This document shows, one piece after another, positions 1-7,730 of a stretch of 64,000 bases of DNA. The DNA lies in the IMG/VR virus record IMGVR_UViG_3300030506_000011, positions 23,505 to 87,504 of that record. One strand, written 5' to 3'. Below the pieces are notes generated by a model. The model saw nothing but the letters and a program-made list of their open reading frames with translations. It was not told where the DNA came from and did not search any database. Origin of the DNA: a virus. Numbering within the stretch: the stretch's first letter is position 1; each line of letters opens with the position of its first letter. The position numbers were made by a program, and so were the translations under genes.

Positions 1-77
1 TTATACTGCACTTAGAAGTATTACCCTGTCTTTAATGGAGCTTACTGAGGTTTAATTAGATATAACAAATTTAACGG

Positions 78-136
78 TAGGCAAGTAAAAAATTTGCCTA
101 AATCTTCCTTGTCCCTATTCCTAAGGGGCATTTTTT
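78..136 (+). terminator. Tandem hairpins with U-tract ahead of the nucleotide module
   Basis: A first hairpin pairs TAGGCAA (78-84) with TTGCCTA (94-100). A second pairs TGTCCC (110-115) with GGGGCA (125-130), using one G-U pair, and runs straight into six T (131-136). The second has the form of an intrinsic terminator for whatever lies upstream of the window and isolates the MazG-like gene. Bases 1-77 contain nothing I recognise. Confidence 0.6.
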
Positions 137-151
137 ATGATAACTTGATTA
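136..151 (+). promoter_or_regulatory. Repeated promoter-like element TATGATAACTTGATTA (copy 1)
   Basis: This 16-base string occurs twice in the window, here and at 6687-6702. Both copies lie in non-coding DNA behind a terminator or C-rich tract. Here it sits 23 bases before the first gene of the dNTP module. The duplication and position suggest a phage promoter or binding site; its role is inferred. Confidence 0.4.
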
Positions 152-173
152 TTCAATCAACAATAATAACTAT

Positions 174-500
174 ATGACAAATGACGAATACTTACAGTTT
201 ACAAGAACAACTGCAATCTATCCTAAAGATAGAGAATTAGAATACCTGGGTTTGGGCTTAGCATCAGAAGCAGGCGAGGTGTGTGGAAAATTAAAGAAAG
301 TGATTAGAGATGATAATGGAGTTTTAAGTGATGTAGTAAAGTTAAGGTTGACAGATGAATTAAGTGATGCAGCCTGGTATTTAACTAGACTGGCCGATAC
401 TTTAGGTCTTACATTAACTGAATTGTTAGAACATAACTATATGAAACTATCTTCTAGGAAAGAAAGAGGAACTATAGGTGGCTCTGGGGATTTGCGTTGA
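174..500 (+). CDS. MazG-like nucleotide pyrophosphohydrolase
   Basis: A 108-residue all-alpha NTP pyrophosphohydrolase-like protein. Such enzymes hydrolyse (d)NTPs to monophosphates and often accompany phage dNTP genes. The two metal-binding acidic pairs are visible: E32/E35 in EAGE and E62/D65 in DELSDAAWY. The length fits small phage MazG-like proteins. It is the first gene of the nucleotide module and its TGA stop lies two bases before the ATG of the dCMP deaminase. There is no Shine-Dalgarno sequence; the leader is AAC/ATA-rich. Substrate specificity cannot be read from the sequence. Confidence 0.8.
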   Translation: MTNDEYLQFTRTTAIYPKDRELEYLGLGLASEAGEVCGKLKKVIRDDNGVLSDVVKLRLTDELSDAAWYLTRLADTLGLTLTELLEHNYMKLSSRKERGTIGGSGDLR

Positions 501-502
501 TT

Positions 503-994
503 ATGAACTGGGATGAATATTTTATGAGGCGTGCATATTTAGCAGCCGAGATGAGCAAGGACCCGAGAACTAAAATAGGGGCAGTATTGGTTAGAGATGG
601 TAAGTGGGATATTTCATCAGGTTTTAATGGATTCCCTGCTAAAGTTCAAGATTCACCAGAAAGATATAGTGATAGAAATACTAAGCTAAAAATGATAGTA
701 CATGCCGAGGCTAATTCTGTACTCCAATGTGCTAAACTAGGTTATTCTAGTTTAGGAACTACCTTATATACTCTTGGGATGCCTTGTAATGAGTGTATGA
801 AAACAATAATTCAAGGAGGGATTACAAGTATAGTACTTCATAAACAATGGCCAGAGATGACTTATTCTGGAGATTGGGTTGAAGCTTTTAGAATATCTAC
901 AATTATGGCTAGAGAAGCAGAAATAAATATTAGTTACTTAGATAAAGTACTAGGGATTAAGGGGTTTTGTGATGGTAAAGAAATGAATGTATAA
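503..994 (+). CDS. Deoxycytidylate (dCMP) deaminase
   Basis: Converts dCMP to dUMP, supplying the substrate for the ThyX encoded downstream. The 163-residue product shows the zinc-dependent deaminase signature: HAE at about 67-69 and PCNEC at about 94-98. I chose ATG 503; a TTG at 497 would add two residues but overlaps the preceding gene. It lies directly between MazG-like and RNR genes, an arrangement typical of phage dNTP modules. The fold and motif are clear. Confidence 0.88.
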   Translation: MNWDEYFMRRAYLAAEMSKDPRTKIGAVLVRDGKWDISSGFNGFPAKVQDSPERYSDRNTKLKMIVHAEANSVLQCAKLGYSSLGTTLYTLGMPCNECMKTIIQGGITSIVLHKQWPEMTYSGDWVEAFRISTIMAREAEINISYLDKVLGIKGFCDGKEMNV

Positions 995-997
995 ATT

Positions 998-3109
998 ATG
1001 GATAATAAAGATAATATTAACTTTTTAGAAGAAATTGCTAACTTTACTTTCATGAGTAAATATGCAAGGTATAACTCAATAGCTGAAAGAAGAGAAACTT
1101 GGGATGAGTGTGTAGATAGAGTAGAAAGTATGCATCTTCAAAAGTTTAGGAAATTACCTAAAGAAGATTTGAATGAAATTAAACAAGCATTCAATTTAGT
1201 GAAAGAAAAAGGCCTCACACCATCAATGCGTTCTATGCAATTTGGTGGAAAAGCTATTCTTGCTCATAATAGTAGAATGTTTAATTGTGCTGTAAGACAT
1301 ATAGATAGTATTCGTTCATTTTCTGAATCTTTTTATTTACTATTGTGTGGTTGTGGTGTCGGGTTTGGTATCTCAGATTATTTTCTTAACAGGTTACCCA
1401 AATTAGTAAATGAAAAAGATAAGAACGGTATTGTAATAACTTATGTAATCGAAGACACAATAGAAGGATGGGCAGACTCTATTGAAGCATTATTGAACTG
1501 TTATTTTAAGAACACTGCTTATACTGGTAGGAAGATTGTGTTTGACTATAGTAGGATTAGACCTGAAGGTACTCCATTAAAGACCGGCGGCGGCAAAGCT
1601 CCTGGTTATAAAGGATTAAAGCAAGCTCACATAAAAGTTAAGAAACTACTAGATAAAATTATTGAAGAAAATAAGCAAATCAGTCTTAAAACTATTAATG
1701 CTTATGATATTTTAATGCATTGTGCTGATGCTGTATTAAGTGGAGGTATTAGAAGGTCAGCTTGTGCCATTATATTTGATAAAAACGACCAAGATTTGAT
1801 TAATGCTAAAACATTATTTAAAGTAACTAGGTATAATAAATTTGATTTTGACAAGGATACTAATAAATATGAAGGAAAAGTTACTGTAGATGGAGAGAAG
1901 TATGAAGTTGTTATTGATAAGTTTGAATATGATTTCTTAGTTAAGGATAATACAATTAGCTGGATACATATCGAACCTCAAAGAGCTAGAAGTAATAATA
2001 GTGTATTATTACTTAGAGCTAGTACTACGTTAGAAGAGTTTACAGATATAATTGAAAAGACTAAACAGTTTGGAGAGCCGGGGTTTGTTTGGGCGGACCA
2101 CCCCCATCAATTATTTAACCCTTGTTTTGAGATAGGGTTTATTCCGGTTACTGAAGATGGTAGATGTGGTGTTCAGTTTTGTAACTTAAGTTCAATTAAT
2201 GGAGCTAAGGTTAAGAATAAACAAGACTTCTTAAATGCTGCTAAAGCTGCATCGATATTAGGTACTTTACAAGCTTCGTACACAGAAGATATGGTTTATT
2301 TATCTAGAGTAACTAAAGAACTTACAGAGAAAGAAGCTTTGTTAGGAGTGTCGATTACCGGGTTTATGGATTCACCAGATATTCTATTAACTGCTGAAAT
2401 GTTACAAGAAGGCTCTAAATTAGTTGTTAAGACTAATGAATTATGGGCTAAGAAGTTAGGTATTAATCCGGCTGCTAGATGTACTTGTGTTAAGCCAGAA
2501 GGAACTAACAGTATTGTATTAATGAGTGCTTCTGGTGCACATCCACATCATAGTAGAAAGTACTTTAGAAGGATTCAATGTAATAAACACGAACCAATCT
2601 ATAAGTATTTTAAGAGTATAAACCCTCATATGTGTGAGCCTAGCGTATGGAGTGCTAACAAGACAGATGATGTAGTTATGTTTCCTTTAAGTGTAGACGA
2701 AAATGCTATAGTTAAAGAAGATCTAACAGCATTAAAGCATCTTGAATATATAAAGTTAATTCAGGAAAATTGGGTATTGCCAGGTAGTACCATACATAAT
2801 GAGAAGAATATTACTCATAATGTATCTTGTACTATTCAAGTAGCTGATGATGAATGGGAAGAAGTTACTAAATATATTTATAATAATAAGAAAAATTTTG
2901 CAGCGGTTTCCTTTCTAGCTAAGATTGGAGACAAGTTATATAAACAAGCTCCTATGGAAAGTGTTTCTACTAAAGAAGATAAAGATAAATGGGATGATAT
3001 AGTTAGTAATTTTAAGAAAGTAGATTATAAGAAACTTAAAGAAGAGGAAGATACTACTGCTTTAATGGCAGTTGCAGCATGTAGTGGTGGAAAATGTGAT
3101 CTTTTATAA
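998..3109 (+). CDS. nrdJ: Adenosylcobalamin-dependent (class II) ribonucleotide reductase
   Basis: A 703-residue single-chain reductase that makes deoxynucleotides with adenosylcobalamin as radical source. Its length and sequence style match the monomeric ribonucleoside-triphosphate reductase type of Lactobacillus. Visible hallmarks are GCGVGFG near 120, the active-site segment FCNLSSING near 400, and a C-terminal CSGGKC (C695 and C700) serving as the redox relay cysteines. No small subunit (NrdB) or NrdG activase gene lies nearby, as expected for class II. Activity depends on host cobalamin. It starts four bases after the dCMP deaminase stop. Confidence 0.9.
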   Translation: MDNKDNINFLEEIANFTFMSKYARYNSIAERRETWDECVDRVESMHLQKFRKLPKEDLNEIKQAFNLVKEKGLTPSMRSMQFGGKAILAHNSRMFNCAVRHIDSIRSFSESFYLLLCGCGVGFGISDYFLNRLPKLVNEKDKNGIVITYVIEDTIEGWADSIEALLNCYFKNTAYTGRKIVFDYSRIRPEGTPLKTGGGKAPGYKGLKQAHIKVKKLLDKIIEENKQISLKTINAYDILMHCADAVLSGGIRRSACAIIFDKNDQDLINAKTLFKVTRYNKFDFDKDTNKYEGKVTVDGEKYEVVIDKFEYDFLVKDNTISWIHIEPQRARSNNSVLLLRASTTLEEFTDIIEKTKQFGEPGFVWADHPHQLFNPCFEIGFIPVTEDGRCGVQFCNLSSINGAKVKNKQDFLNAAKAASILGTLQASYTEDMVYLSRVTKELTEKEALLGVSITGFMDSPDILLTAEMLQEGSKLVVKTNELWAKKLGINPAARCTCVKPEGTNSIVLMSASGAHPHHSRKYFRRIQCNKHEPIYKYFKSINPHMCEPSVWSANKTDDVVMFPLSVDENAIVKEDLTALKHLEYIKLIQENWVLPGSTIHNEKNITHNVSCTIQVADDEWEEVTKYIYNNKKNFAAVSFLAKIGDKLYKQAPMESVSTKEDKDKWDDIVSNFKKVDYKKLKEEEDTTALMAVAACSGGKCDLL

Positions 3110-3163
3110 TTAAAAACCATATATAACACTTAGCATTGACATATTTTATGTTCTGTGATATAT

Positions 3164-3877
3164 ATGAGTTATATGACTAAACCTAATTTGATAGGTAAAA
3201 TATTTGGTAAATTGACAGTTATTTCAAAAGCTGATGAACATAAATTTCATCAACAATATTGGAATTGTTTATGTAGTTGCGGTGTTACTACAATAACAAC
3301 TTCAGCAAAGTTACTTAGTGGGCATACAAAATCTTGTGGTTGTTTACACAGAAAAGATTTACTAGGTAAAAAATTTGGTAACTTAGAAGTAATTCGTTTT
3401 GATAAAGTAGTTATAGGAAATGCTTATTGGTTATGTAAATGTAATTGTGGACGTGAAGCTTCTATTAGAGGTAGTAGTTTAATTTCTAAACATACTACAA
3501 CATGTGGTTGTACACATTTAGCAGGTCATACCAATTGTTTATGGGGTGGTGTAGGGAATATTTCTGGAACGTATTGGTGTACAATGTGTGGAGGAGCTAA
3601 GCGCCGTGGTATCCCTGTTGAAATTACAAAACAATATTTGTGGGATGTATTAGTTAAACAAAATTTTATATGTGCTCTATCTGGTGTTTTGTTGATACTA
3701 AATTCAAAAAATGGTTGTTATGATGGAAATGCTTCTATTGATAGAATTGATTCTTCCAAGGCTTATATTGAAGGAAATATACAATGGGTGCACAAATATG
3801 TAAATTTAATGAAATTAGATAAATCCTCAGAAGAATTTATAAGATGGTGTAAACTCGTAGCAGATAACAACAAATAA
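3164..3877 (+). CDS. HNH homing endonuclease with duplicated zinc-ribbon-like DNA-binding modules
   Basis: About 237 residues. The N-terminal half has two copies of a module with the pattern G-x-x-F-G-x-L-x-V-I, then W-x-C-x-C-x-C-G and a closing C-G-C, common in phage HNH endonucleases. The C-terminal part has the late HNH signature SIDRID...GNIQWVHKYVNLMK. It stands free between RNR and NUDIX with its own short leader, so it probably invaded the dNTP operon. ATG 3164 was chosen over a GTG at 3155; ATG 3173 is also possible. Confidence 0.82.
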   Translation: MSYMTKPNLIGKIFGKLTVISKADEHKFHQQYWNCLCSCGVTTITTSAKLLSGHTKSCGCLHRKDLLGKKFGNLEVIRFDKVVIGNAYWLCKCNCGREASIRGSSLISKHTTTCGCTHLAGHTNCLWGGVGNISGTYWCTMCGGAKRRGIPVEITKQYLWDVLVKQNFICALSGVLLILNSKNGCYDGNASIDRIDSSKAYIEGNIQWVHKYVNLMKLDKSSEEFIRWCKLVADNNK

Positions 3878-3926
3878 TTATGAATTATGAATACATGTCA
3901 ATTAGAACTTAAGAAGAAATAAATAT

Positions 3927-4367
3927 ATGACCAAATATGTACTAGGGTTTTTGTTTTCTACTGATCTATCTAAGGTAGTACTCATTAGAAAACAGCAACC
4001 AGAATGGATGAGGGGATTATTGAATGGAGTAGGCGGTAAGGTCGAATCAAGAGAATTTCCTACCGATACTATGGTAAGAGAGTTTGAAGAGGAGGCTGGG
4101 GTTAAGATAATTGACTGGAAATATTACAGTATTATGCTTGGTACCGATACTGATAATACTCCTTTTACAGTTTATTGTTATTATACAGTAACTGACCCAA
4201 TTAACGTAAAAACTATGGAAGAAGAGGAAGTTGGAATCTTTGAAGTTAGTGAGGTAATAGCAGGGAAATTACCGATAATGAAGAATTTGCCTTGGTTGAT
4301 CACAGCAGCTTTGGATTTTATCACTAATCCAAGGCCGCCAAGTTTTATAACTGCTAATTATGAATAG
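3927..4367 (+). CDS. NUDIX hydrolase
   Basis: A 146-residue protein with a NUDIX box at about residues 34-57: GGKVESREF, then REFEEEAGV, giving the metal-binding REFEEE core. Family members cleave nucleoside diphosphate derivatives. Placement in the dNTP module suggests pool sanitising or dNTP/NDP-X hydrolysis, but the substrate is unknown. Its TAG stop overlaps the ATG of the next gene, implying translational coupling. Confidence 0.82.
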   Translation: MTKYVLGFLFSTDLSKVVLIRKQQPEWMRGLLNGVGGKVESREFPTDTMVREFEEEAGVKIIDWKYYSIMLGTDTDNTPFTVYCYYTVTDPINVKTMEEEEVGIFEVSEVIAGKLPIMKNLPWLITAALDFITNPRPPSFITANYE

Positions 4368-4629
4368 CTTAGAACAAAGTAAATTAGACAAAATTAAACT
4401 AGAAATACATCAGGGTTTACTACCATTTATAGGAGAATTTAATACTGAATCATTGAGAGAATCAATAGAAGGATTTTTACGAGTATTACAGGAAGAATTT
4501 AATAAATGTAATGCTAATAATGATACTATAATCACTATTGTTCCAGATACTAGTGATTCAAATATAATTAATATAAGTATGTCTTTAACCTATCATAGAC
4601 CAATAAATAATATAACAATTTACAACTAA
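4360..4629 (+). CDS. Hypothetical protein in dNTP operon
   Basis: An 89-residue acidic protein with no motif I recognise. It overlaps the NUDIX gene by eight bases and ends at the A of the dTMP kinase start codon, so it is embedded in the operon. The C-terminal third looks beta-rich (alternating isoleucines). The coding call rests on tight spacing at both ends. Confidence 0.65.
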   Translation: MNSLEQSKLDKIKLEIHQGLLPFIGEFNTESLRESIEGFLRVLQEEFNKCNANNDTIITIVPDTSDSNIINISMSLTYHRPINNITIYN

Positions 4630-5330
4630 TGAATAACATACCGATTATTGGTGAGAAGAGAGGTTTCCTTATTATAGCAGAAGGCGCAGATGCTTCGGGT
4701 AAGGATATGCATGTAGACCTGCTTAGACAGGCTTTAAACAAGACTGGATTTAGTGTGAAGACGTTTAGATCACCGGGTAGTACAGAATTAGGTGAGAAAA
4801 TTAGAGAGATATTTAAATCTAGCAATACACCAATCTGTCCTGAAGCAGAATTGTTACTTATGACTGCTTCTTTCGCACAACTAGTTAAAGATGCTATAAA
4901 ACCTGCACTACAAGAAGGTAATATAGTTATCTGTAATAGGTTTTATTGGTCCACGATTATTTATCAAGGATTCGGAAAGTTTGTAGATAAAGATATTATA
5001 TCCGCTAATCTACATTTTGTGCTTAATGGTTTGGTTCCAGATTTAACCTTAGTCTTGCATACTACTGATGAAGAGACGGCTAGAAGAATATCAGAAAGAA
5101 AGACTACTGATAGATTTGAGTCTGAAAGTAAAGAATATCATGCCAGAATAAAGCAAGGTTTTGAATGGTTAATGAGTTTACAAGAAGCTAGTAAGGGAGC
5201 TATCATACCAATTGATAGCTCTGGTAGTATAGAAGACACACATAATGAGATATTTAGATGTGTAGCATTTAAAATAGGACAGTTAAAAGAAGGTACAATA
5301 GAAGTGGATTTAGCTAAAAAGATTATTTAA
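4629..5330 (+). CDS. tmk: Thymidylate (dTMP) kinase-like P-loop kinase
   Basis: A 233-residue nucleoside monophosphate kinase predicted to phosphorylate dTMP to dTDP, completing the ThyX pathway. The P-loop GADASGKD lies at about 17-24, the substrate-loop segment RSPGS at about 51, and the NRFYWSTIIYQG segment corresponds to DRY...AYQG of thymidylate kinases. The Walker A is odd: the usual Ser/Thr after Lys is Asp and the next residue is Met, and the DRY aspartate is Asn. The family assignment is firm; the substrate is inferred from the neighbours. Confidence 0.78.
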   Translation: MNNIPIIGEKRGFLIIAEGADASGKDMHVDLLRQALNKTGFSVKTFRSPGSTELGEKIREIFKSSNTPICPEAELLLMTASFAQLVKDAIKPALQEGNIVICNRFYWSTIIYQGFGKFVDKDIISANLHFVLNGLVPDLTLVLHTTDEETARRISERKTTDRFESESKEYHARIKQGFEWLMSLQEASKGAIIPIDSSGSIEDTHNEIFRCVAFKIGQLKEGTIEVDLAKKII

Positions 5331-5334
5331 ATTT

Positions 5335-5544
5335 ATGGGAAAACAACACTTAGACAATATAAAGATAGTAAAATCAAAAGAAGCAGAACTAAAAAGAGAC
5401 AAGTTTATTAAAGAAACTGAAGGTAATCATGCTAGAGTGGAAGATGGAAGAAAAACTGAAGTTACCAAAGCTAGATTATCTGATAAAGAAGTTAGTGAGC
5501 AGAATAAAGTTACTGAGAACTGGGTTAACCAATACATTAAATGA
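5335..5544 (+). CDS. Small highly charged hypothetical protein
   Basis: A 69-residue Lys/Glu-rich protein, probably helical and without hydrophobic core segments. It lies four bases after dTMP kinase and overlaps the thyX start by four bases (ATGA). No family is recognised. Position in a co-translated operon is the main support. Confidence 0.6.
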   Translation: MGKQHLDNIKIVKSKEAELKRDKFIKETEGNHARVEDGRKTEVTKARLSDKEVSEQNKVTENWVNQYIK

Positions 5545-6314
5545 ATAAAGGAGAGACAATTAACGTTTTAGATCACGGATTTGTAAGATTAATTGATTGG
5601 ATGGGTAATGATGAACGTATTTGTGAAGCTGCTAGAATAAGCTATAAAGCACCTAGTAAAGGAATAGAAGGTGACCGTAAACTGATTCAATATCTTTATA
5701 AAAATAGGCATACTAGTCCGTTTGAGATGGTAAAGATTACATTAAATATCAAGTTACCTCTATTTGTTATGCGTCAATATGTTCGTCATAGGATGCAGAA
5801 TTTAAATGAAGTTAGTGCTAGATATACAGAATTACCTAATGAGTTTTATATTCCTTCTAGTTGGAGAGTGCAAGATACTAAAAATAAACAAGGAAGTTTA
5901 GTTACTGGAGGTATGGATAACCAAGGTAATCTTATTGATGATAAATGGAATCCAATTGTAGAACACTATAATCATATTCCAACTATAGAAGAAAATTATA
6001 GTAGAATAGATGTAACAGCTACAGAAGCATTAATAAAACATTGTCACTATTCTTATGAGTTATATCAATCAATGTTGGCGCAAGGTATAGCTAGAGAGAT
6101 GGCTAGGATGGTATTGCCTGTTAATATTTATACAGAAATATATGCTTGCTGGGATTTAAAGAATCTACTTCACTTTATTACGTTAAGAGAAGATAGTCAC
6201 GCTCAAGCAGAAATTCAGGAGTATGGTAAAGCTATTAAATTAATATGTCAGGATAAGTTTCCTTTAGTAATGGAAGCTTATGAAAAATATAAGTGGGTAG
6301 TTTTTGAGTCATAG
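5541..6314 (+). CDS. thyX: Flavin-dependent thymidylate synthase
   Basis: Makes dTMP from dUMP using FAD, NADPH and methylene-tetrahydrofolate. The 257-residue product has the ThyX signature as RHRMQNLNEVSARY near 82-95; the usual Ser of RHRxxSxNExSxRY is Asn here. A second conserved R-x-x-L-P region appears near 185-200 (REMARMVLPVNIY). It is the last gene of the module and is followed by a strong hairpin at 6326-6361. Confidence 0.92.
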   Translation: MNKGETINVLDHGFVRLIDWMGNDERICEAARISYKAPSKGIEGDRKLIQYLYKNRHTSPFEMVKITLNIKLPLFVMRQYVRHRMQNLNEVSARYTELPNEFYIPSSWRVQDTKNKQGSLVTGGMDNQGNLIDDKWNPIVEHYNHIPTIEENYSRIDVTATEALIKHCHYSYELYQSMLAQGIAREMARMVLPVNIYTEIYACWDLKNLLHFITLREDSHAQAEIQEYGKAIKLICQDKFPLVMEAYEKYKWVVFES

Positions 6315-6325
6315 CTAAAGAAAAG

Positions 6326-6361
6326 GGTGCTGAGGTTAGGTATTTAACCCAACCTCAGCAT
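6326..6361 (+). terminator. Hairpin terminator after thyX
   Basis: TGCTGAGGTT pairs with AACCTCAGCA around a loop of about 13 bases that itself carries GGT/ACC complementarity. It begins 12 bases after the thyX stop, as expected for the end of the dNTP operon. The T-tract is weak (tcttgtt). Confidence 0.65.
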
Positions 6362-6376
6362 CTTGTTATTCGTATA

Positions 6377-6388
6377 ACCCGATCGGGT
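6377..6388. repeat. Perfect 12-base palindrome ACCCGATCGGGT
   Basis: A perfect inverted repeat just downstream of the thyX terminator, GC-rich within AT-rich DNA. It could be an operator or a recognition site for a dimeric protein. No second copy was noticed in the window. Confidence 0.45.
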
Positions 6389-6554
6389 AGGGAGTAGCAG
6401 GTCAGAGAAGGTGATAACGGTAAATACGAAAGCCAACGCCAGTACCATCATAATAAGTTCGTGTATCATAAGTTTAATTTTTAATGTTGCGGTTGTGGTT
6501 AAGAACTACTAATCATTTTATTATACCTTAAAATATGATAAATATGATGTAGGG

Positions 6555-6666
6555 TCCCCCTCCCTCCCCTCTACCTAACTTAAACTTAAATAGGGTATAA
6601 TAATTTGAATAACATAAACATTATTCGGAAATTTTTACTTATCTATCATACCCCCTCCCCTCCACC
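6555..6666. other. Two C-rich tracts bracketing AT-rich DNA
   Basis: Pyrimidine runs at 6555-6575 (CCCCC-T-CCC-T-CCCC pattern) and 6650-6666 (CCCCC-T-CCCC-T-CC) flank about 75 bases of AT-rich DNA. They contrast sharply with the surrounding AT-rich sequence. The complementary strand has runs of three to five G separated by single A, the pattern of G-quadruplex-forming DNA. An origin or regulatory role is possible but not shown. Confidence 0.45.
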
Positions 6667-6686
6667 AGAATTTTGATTAATTATGG

Positions 6687-6702
6687 TATGATAACTTGAT
6701 TA
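6687..6702 (+). promoter_or_regulatory. Repeated promoter-like element TATGATAACTTGATTA (copy 2)
   Basis: Identical to 136-151. It lies just upstream of the structured RNA segment beginning near 6722, so it could drive that RNA and the gene at 7089. Function is inferred from repetition and position. Confidence 0.4.
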
Positions 6703-6721
6703 GGAGTTTTATAGCTTTTAG

Positions 6722-6950
6722 TCAAATTTGAATTTCCCACTATAATCCTGGCTACAGTCGGTGCAAATCCGAGGCTTGGACAAAGTGGATATGGCCAAAA
6801 GCCCGTTGTTCGTCCGCAAAGTAGCTTAGGAGGTGACATCTCTTGAGCCAGGGTGACGAATAATGTATCTCTATAGGGAGGGGATTGCGGAAATCTGGCA
6901 GAGCGTCAATCTCTGTTACCCAGAATGTATTGTAGGGTTGATCACCTTAT
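6722..6950 (+). ncRNA. Compact structured non-coding RNA, unassigned family
   Basis: No reading frame fills this segment, but paired elements are dense. CCACT (6737-6741) pairs with AGTGG (6784-6788) and encloses TCGG-TGCAAAT-CCGA (6758-6772), a T-loop-like hairpin. TTGTTCGTC (6806-6814) pairs with GACGAATAA (6855-6863). CTGG/CCAG (6895/6922) encloses AGAG/CTCT. GGTGA near 6831 can also pair with TCACC near 6945. It is not a recognisable tmRNA or RNase P RNA. The GGTGCAAATCC string recalls cobalamin riboswitches, but the B12 box is missing. Ends are approximate. Confidence 0.5.
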
Positions 6951-7012
6951 TTACTGATTTCACCACCTCCCTGTTTAATTTCAGTTGCCTTGTTGTGTTG
7001 ATTGGTCAGAGA

Positions 7013-7050
7013 AGAGGTGGCTTGAATCTTAATTGATTTGGGCCACCTCT
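7013..7050 (+). terminator. Hairpin between structured RNA and the 7089 gene
   Basis: AGAGGTGGC (7013-7021) pairs perfectly with GCCACCTCT (7042-7050) around a 20-base loop, followed by an A/T-rich stretch without a clean T-run. It ends 38 bases before the next start codon. It could terminate or trim the upstream RNA. CACCACCTCC at 6961 and GGAGGTG at 6829 offer alternative pairings. Confidence 0.45.
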
Positions 7051-7088
7051 ACTTAAATTCTAAACATACTTAAACTCAATTTTTAGCT

Positions 7089-7652
7089 ATGAACATTAAC
7101 TGTGAAATAAAAGACGATATAATCTTAATAGGTACCAAGGTATACATTCCCAGACCTGTTTTTGGAACTGTAGATGAAGATGAAGTTATTGGTTACTATG
7201 GTGTATTAACTAAAGAAGGGGAGCAATATGTATTAACCCCTACTGACTATGTTTTAAACACTATAAACTTGGACAAGGAAGGTCTAAATTCTGGATGGAA
7301 AGCTAGTCAGTTTTTTCTTAGCTATGATGAGGCTAAAGCTCAGGCAGTGGAATATTTAGTTGATGCTAGTCAAACTGAATGGTTTAAAGCTATAGGATTA
7401 AACCAAGATTCTGATAGGTTATACTATGATGAAAATTGTGAGTTAGCTCCTTGTTGTAACACTATAAGTAATATCAGGAATATTCTTTTTGATGTTTGTA
7501 AAGAAGGATGTATTACTGGAGTTGCTAGACTAGAGTTAATTGAATTACTGGAATCTCATGAATGCTGTGAACCTAAACCTATATTAGACAGTCTTTTGAG
7601 ACAACTGAAGATAAAATGGAATGACAAAGCTCCATTTGTAGAATTGCTATAA
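7089..7652 (+). CDS. Hypothetical protein
   Basis: A 187-residue acidic protein not recognised. It contains several Cys residues in the second half (ELAPCCNT near 120, VCKEGC near 140, HECCEP near 165) that could bind metal. It is isolated: the structured RNA island precedes it and a bidirectional hairpin at 7660-7688 follows. The start is ATG after an AT-rich leader without a Shine-Dalgarno. Confidence 0.7.
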   Translation: MNINCEIKDDIILIGTKVYIPRPVFGTVDEDEVIGYYGVLTKEGEQYVLTPTDYVLNTINLDKEGLNSGWKASQFFLSYDEAKAQAVEYLVDASQTEWFKAIGLNQDSDRLYYDENCELAPCCNTISNIRNILFDVCKEGCITGVARLELIELLESHECCEPKPILDSLLRQLKIKWNDKAPFVELL

Positions 7653-7659
7653 ATTAAAA

Positions 7660-7688
7660 TCCCTGCCAAAGTTATTATTTGGCAGGGA
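7660..7688. terminator. Bidirectional terminator between convergent genes
   Basis: TCCCTGCCAAA (7660-7670) pairs with TTTGGCAGGGA (7678-7688) around a 7-base loop. It sits between the + strand gene ending at 7652 and the minus-strand gene ending at 7731. A-rich and T-rich flanks could serve either direction. Confidence 0.7.
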
Positions 7689-7730
7689 CTATACATATAA
7701 TTAAAAAGGTGGTCCTTGCCGAATAATAAT

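Noticed and set aside
4350-4370. Stop-codon reassignment (TAG as Gln) as in some huge phages
   Set aside because: TAG ends several recognisable genes at the expected place, for example NUDIX and ThyX, with the next gene starting at or before it.
6315-6480. tRNA or tmRNA after thyX
   Set aside because: No acceptor, anticodon or T-arm set could be assembled; only a terminator and a palindrome are supported.
6740-6800. Cobalamin riboswitch, suggested by GGTGCAAATCC and the B12-dependent RNR
   Set aside because: The B12 box and the CCGCAACTG-type core are absent, and the segment precedes an unknown gene rather than RNR.
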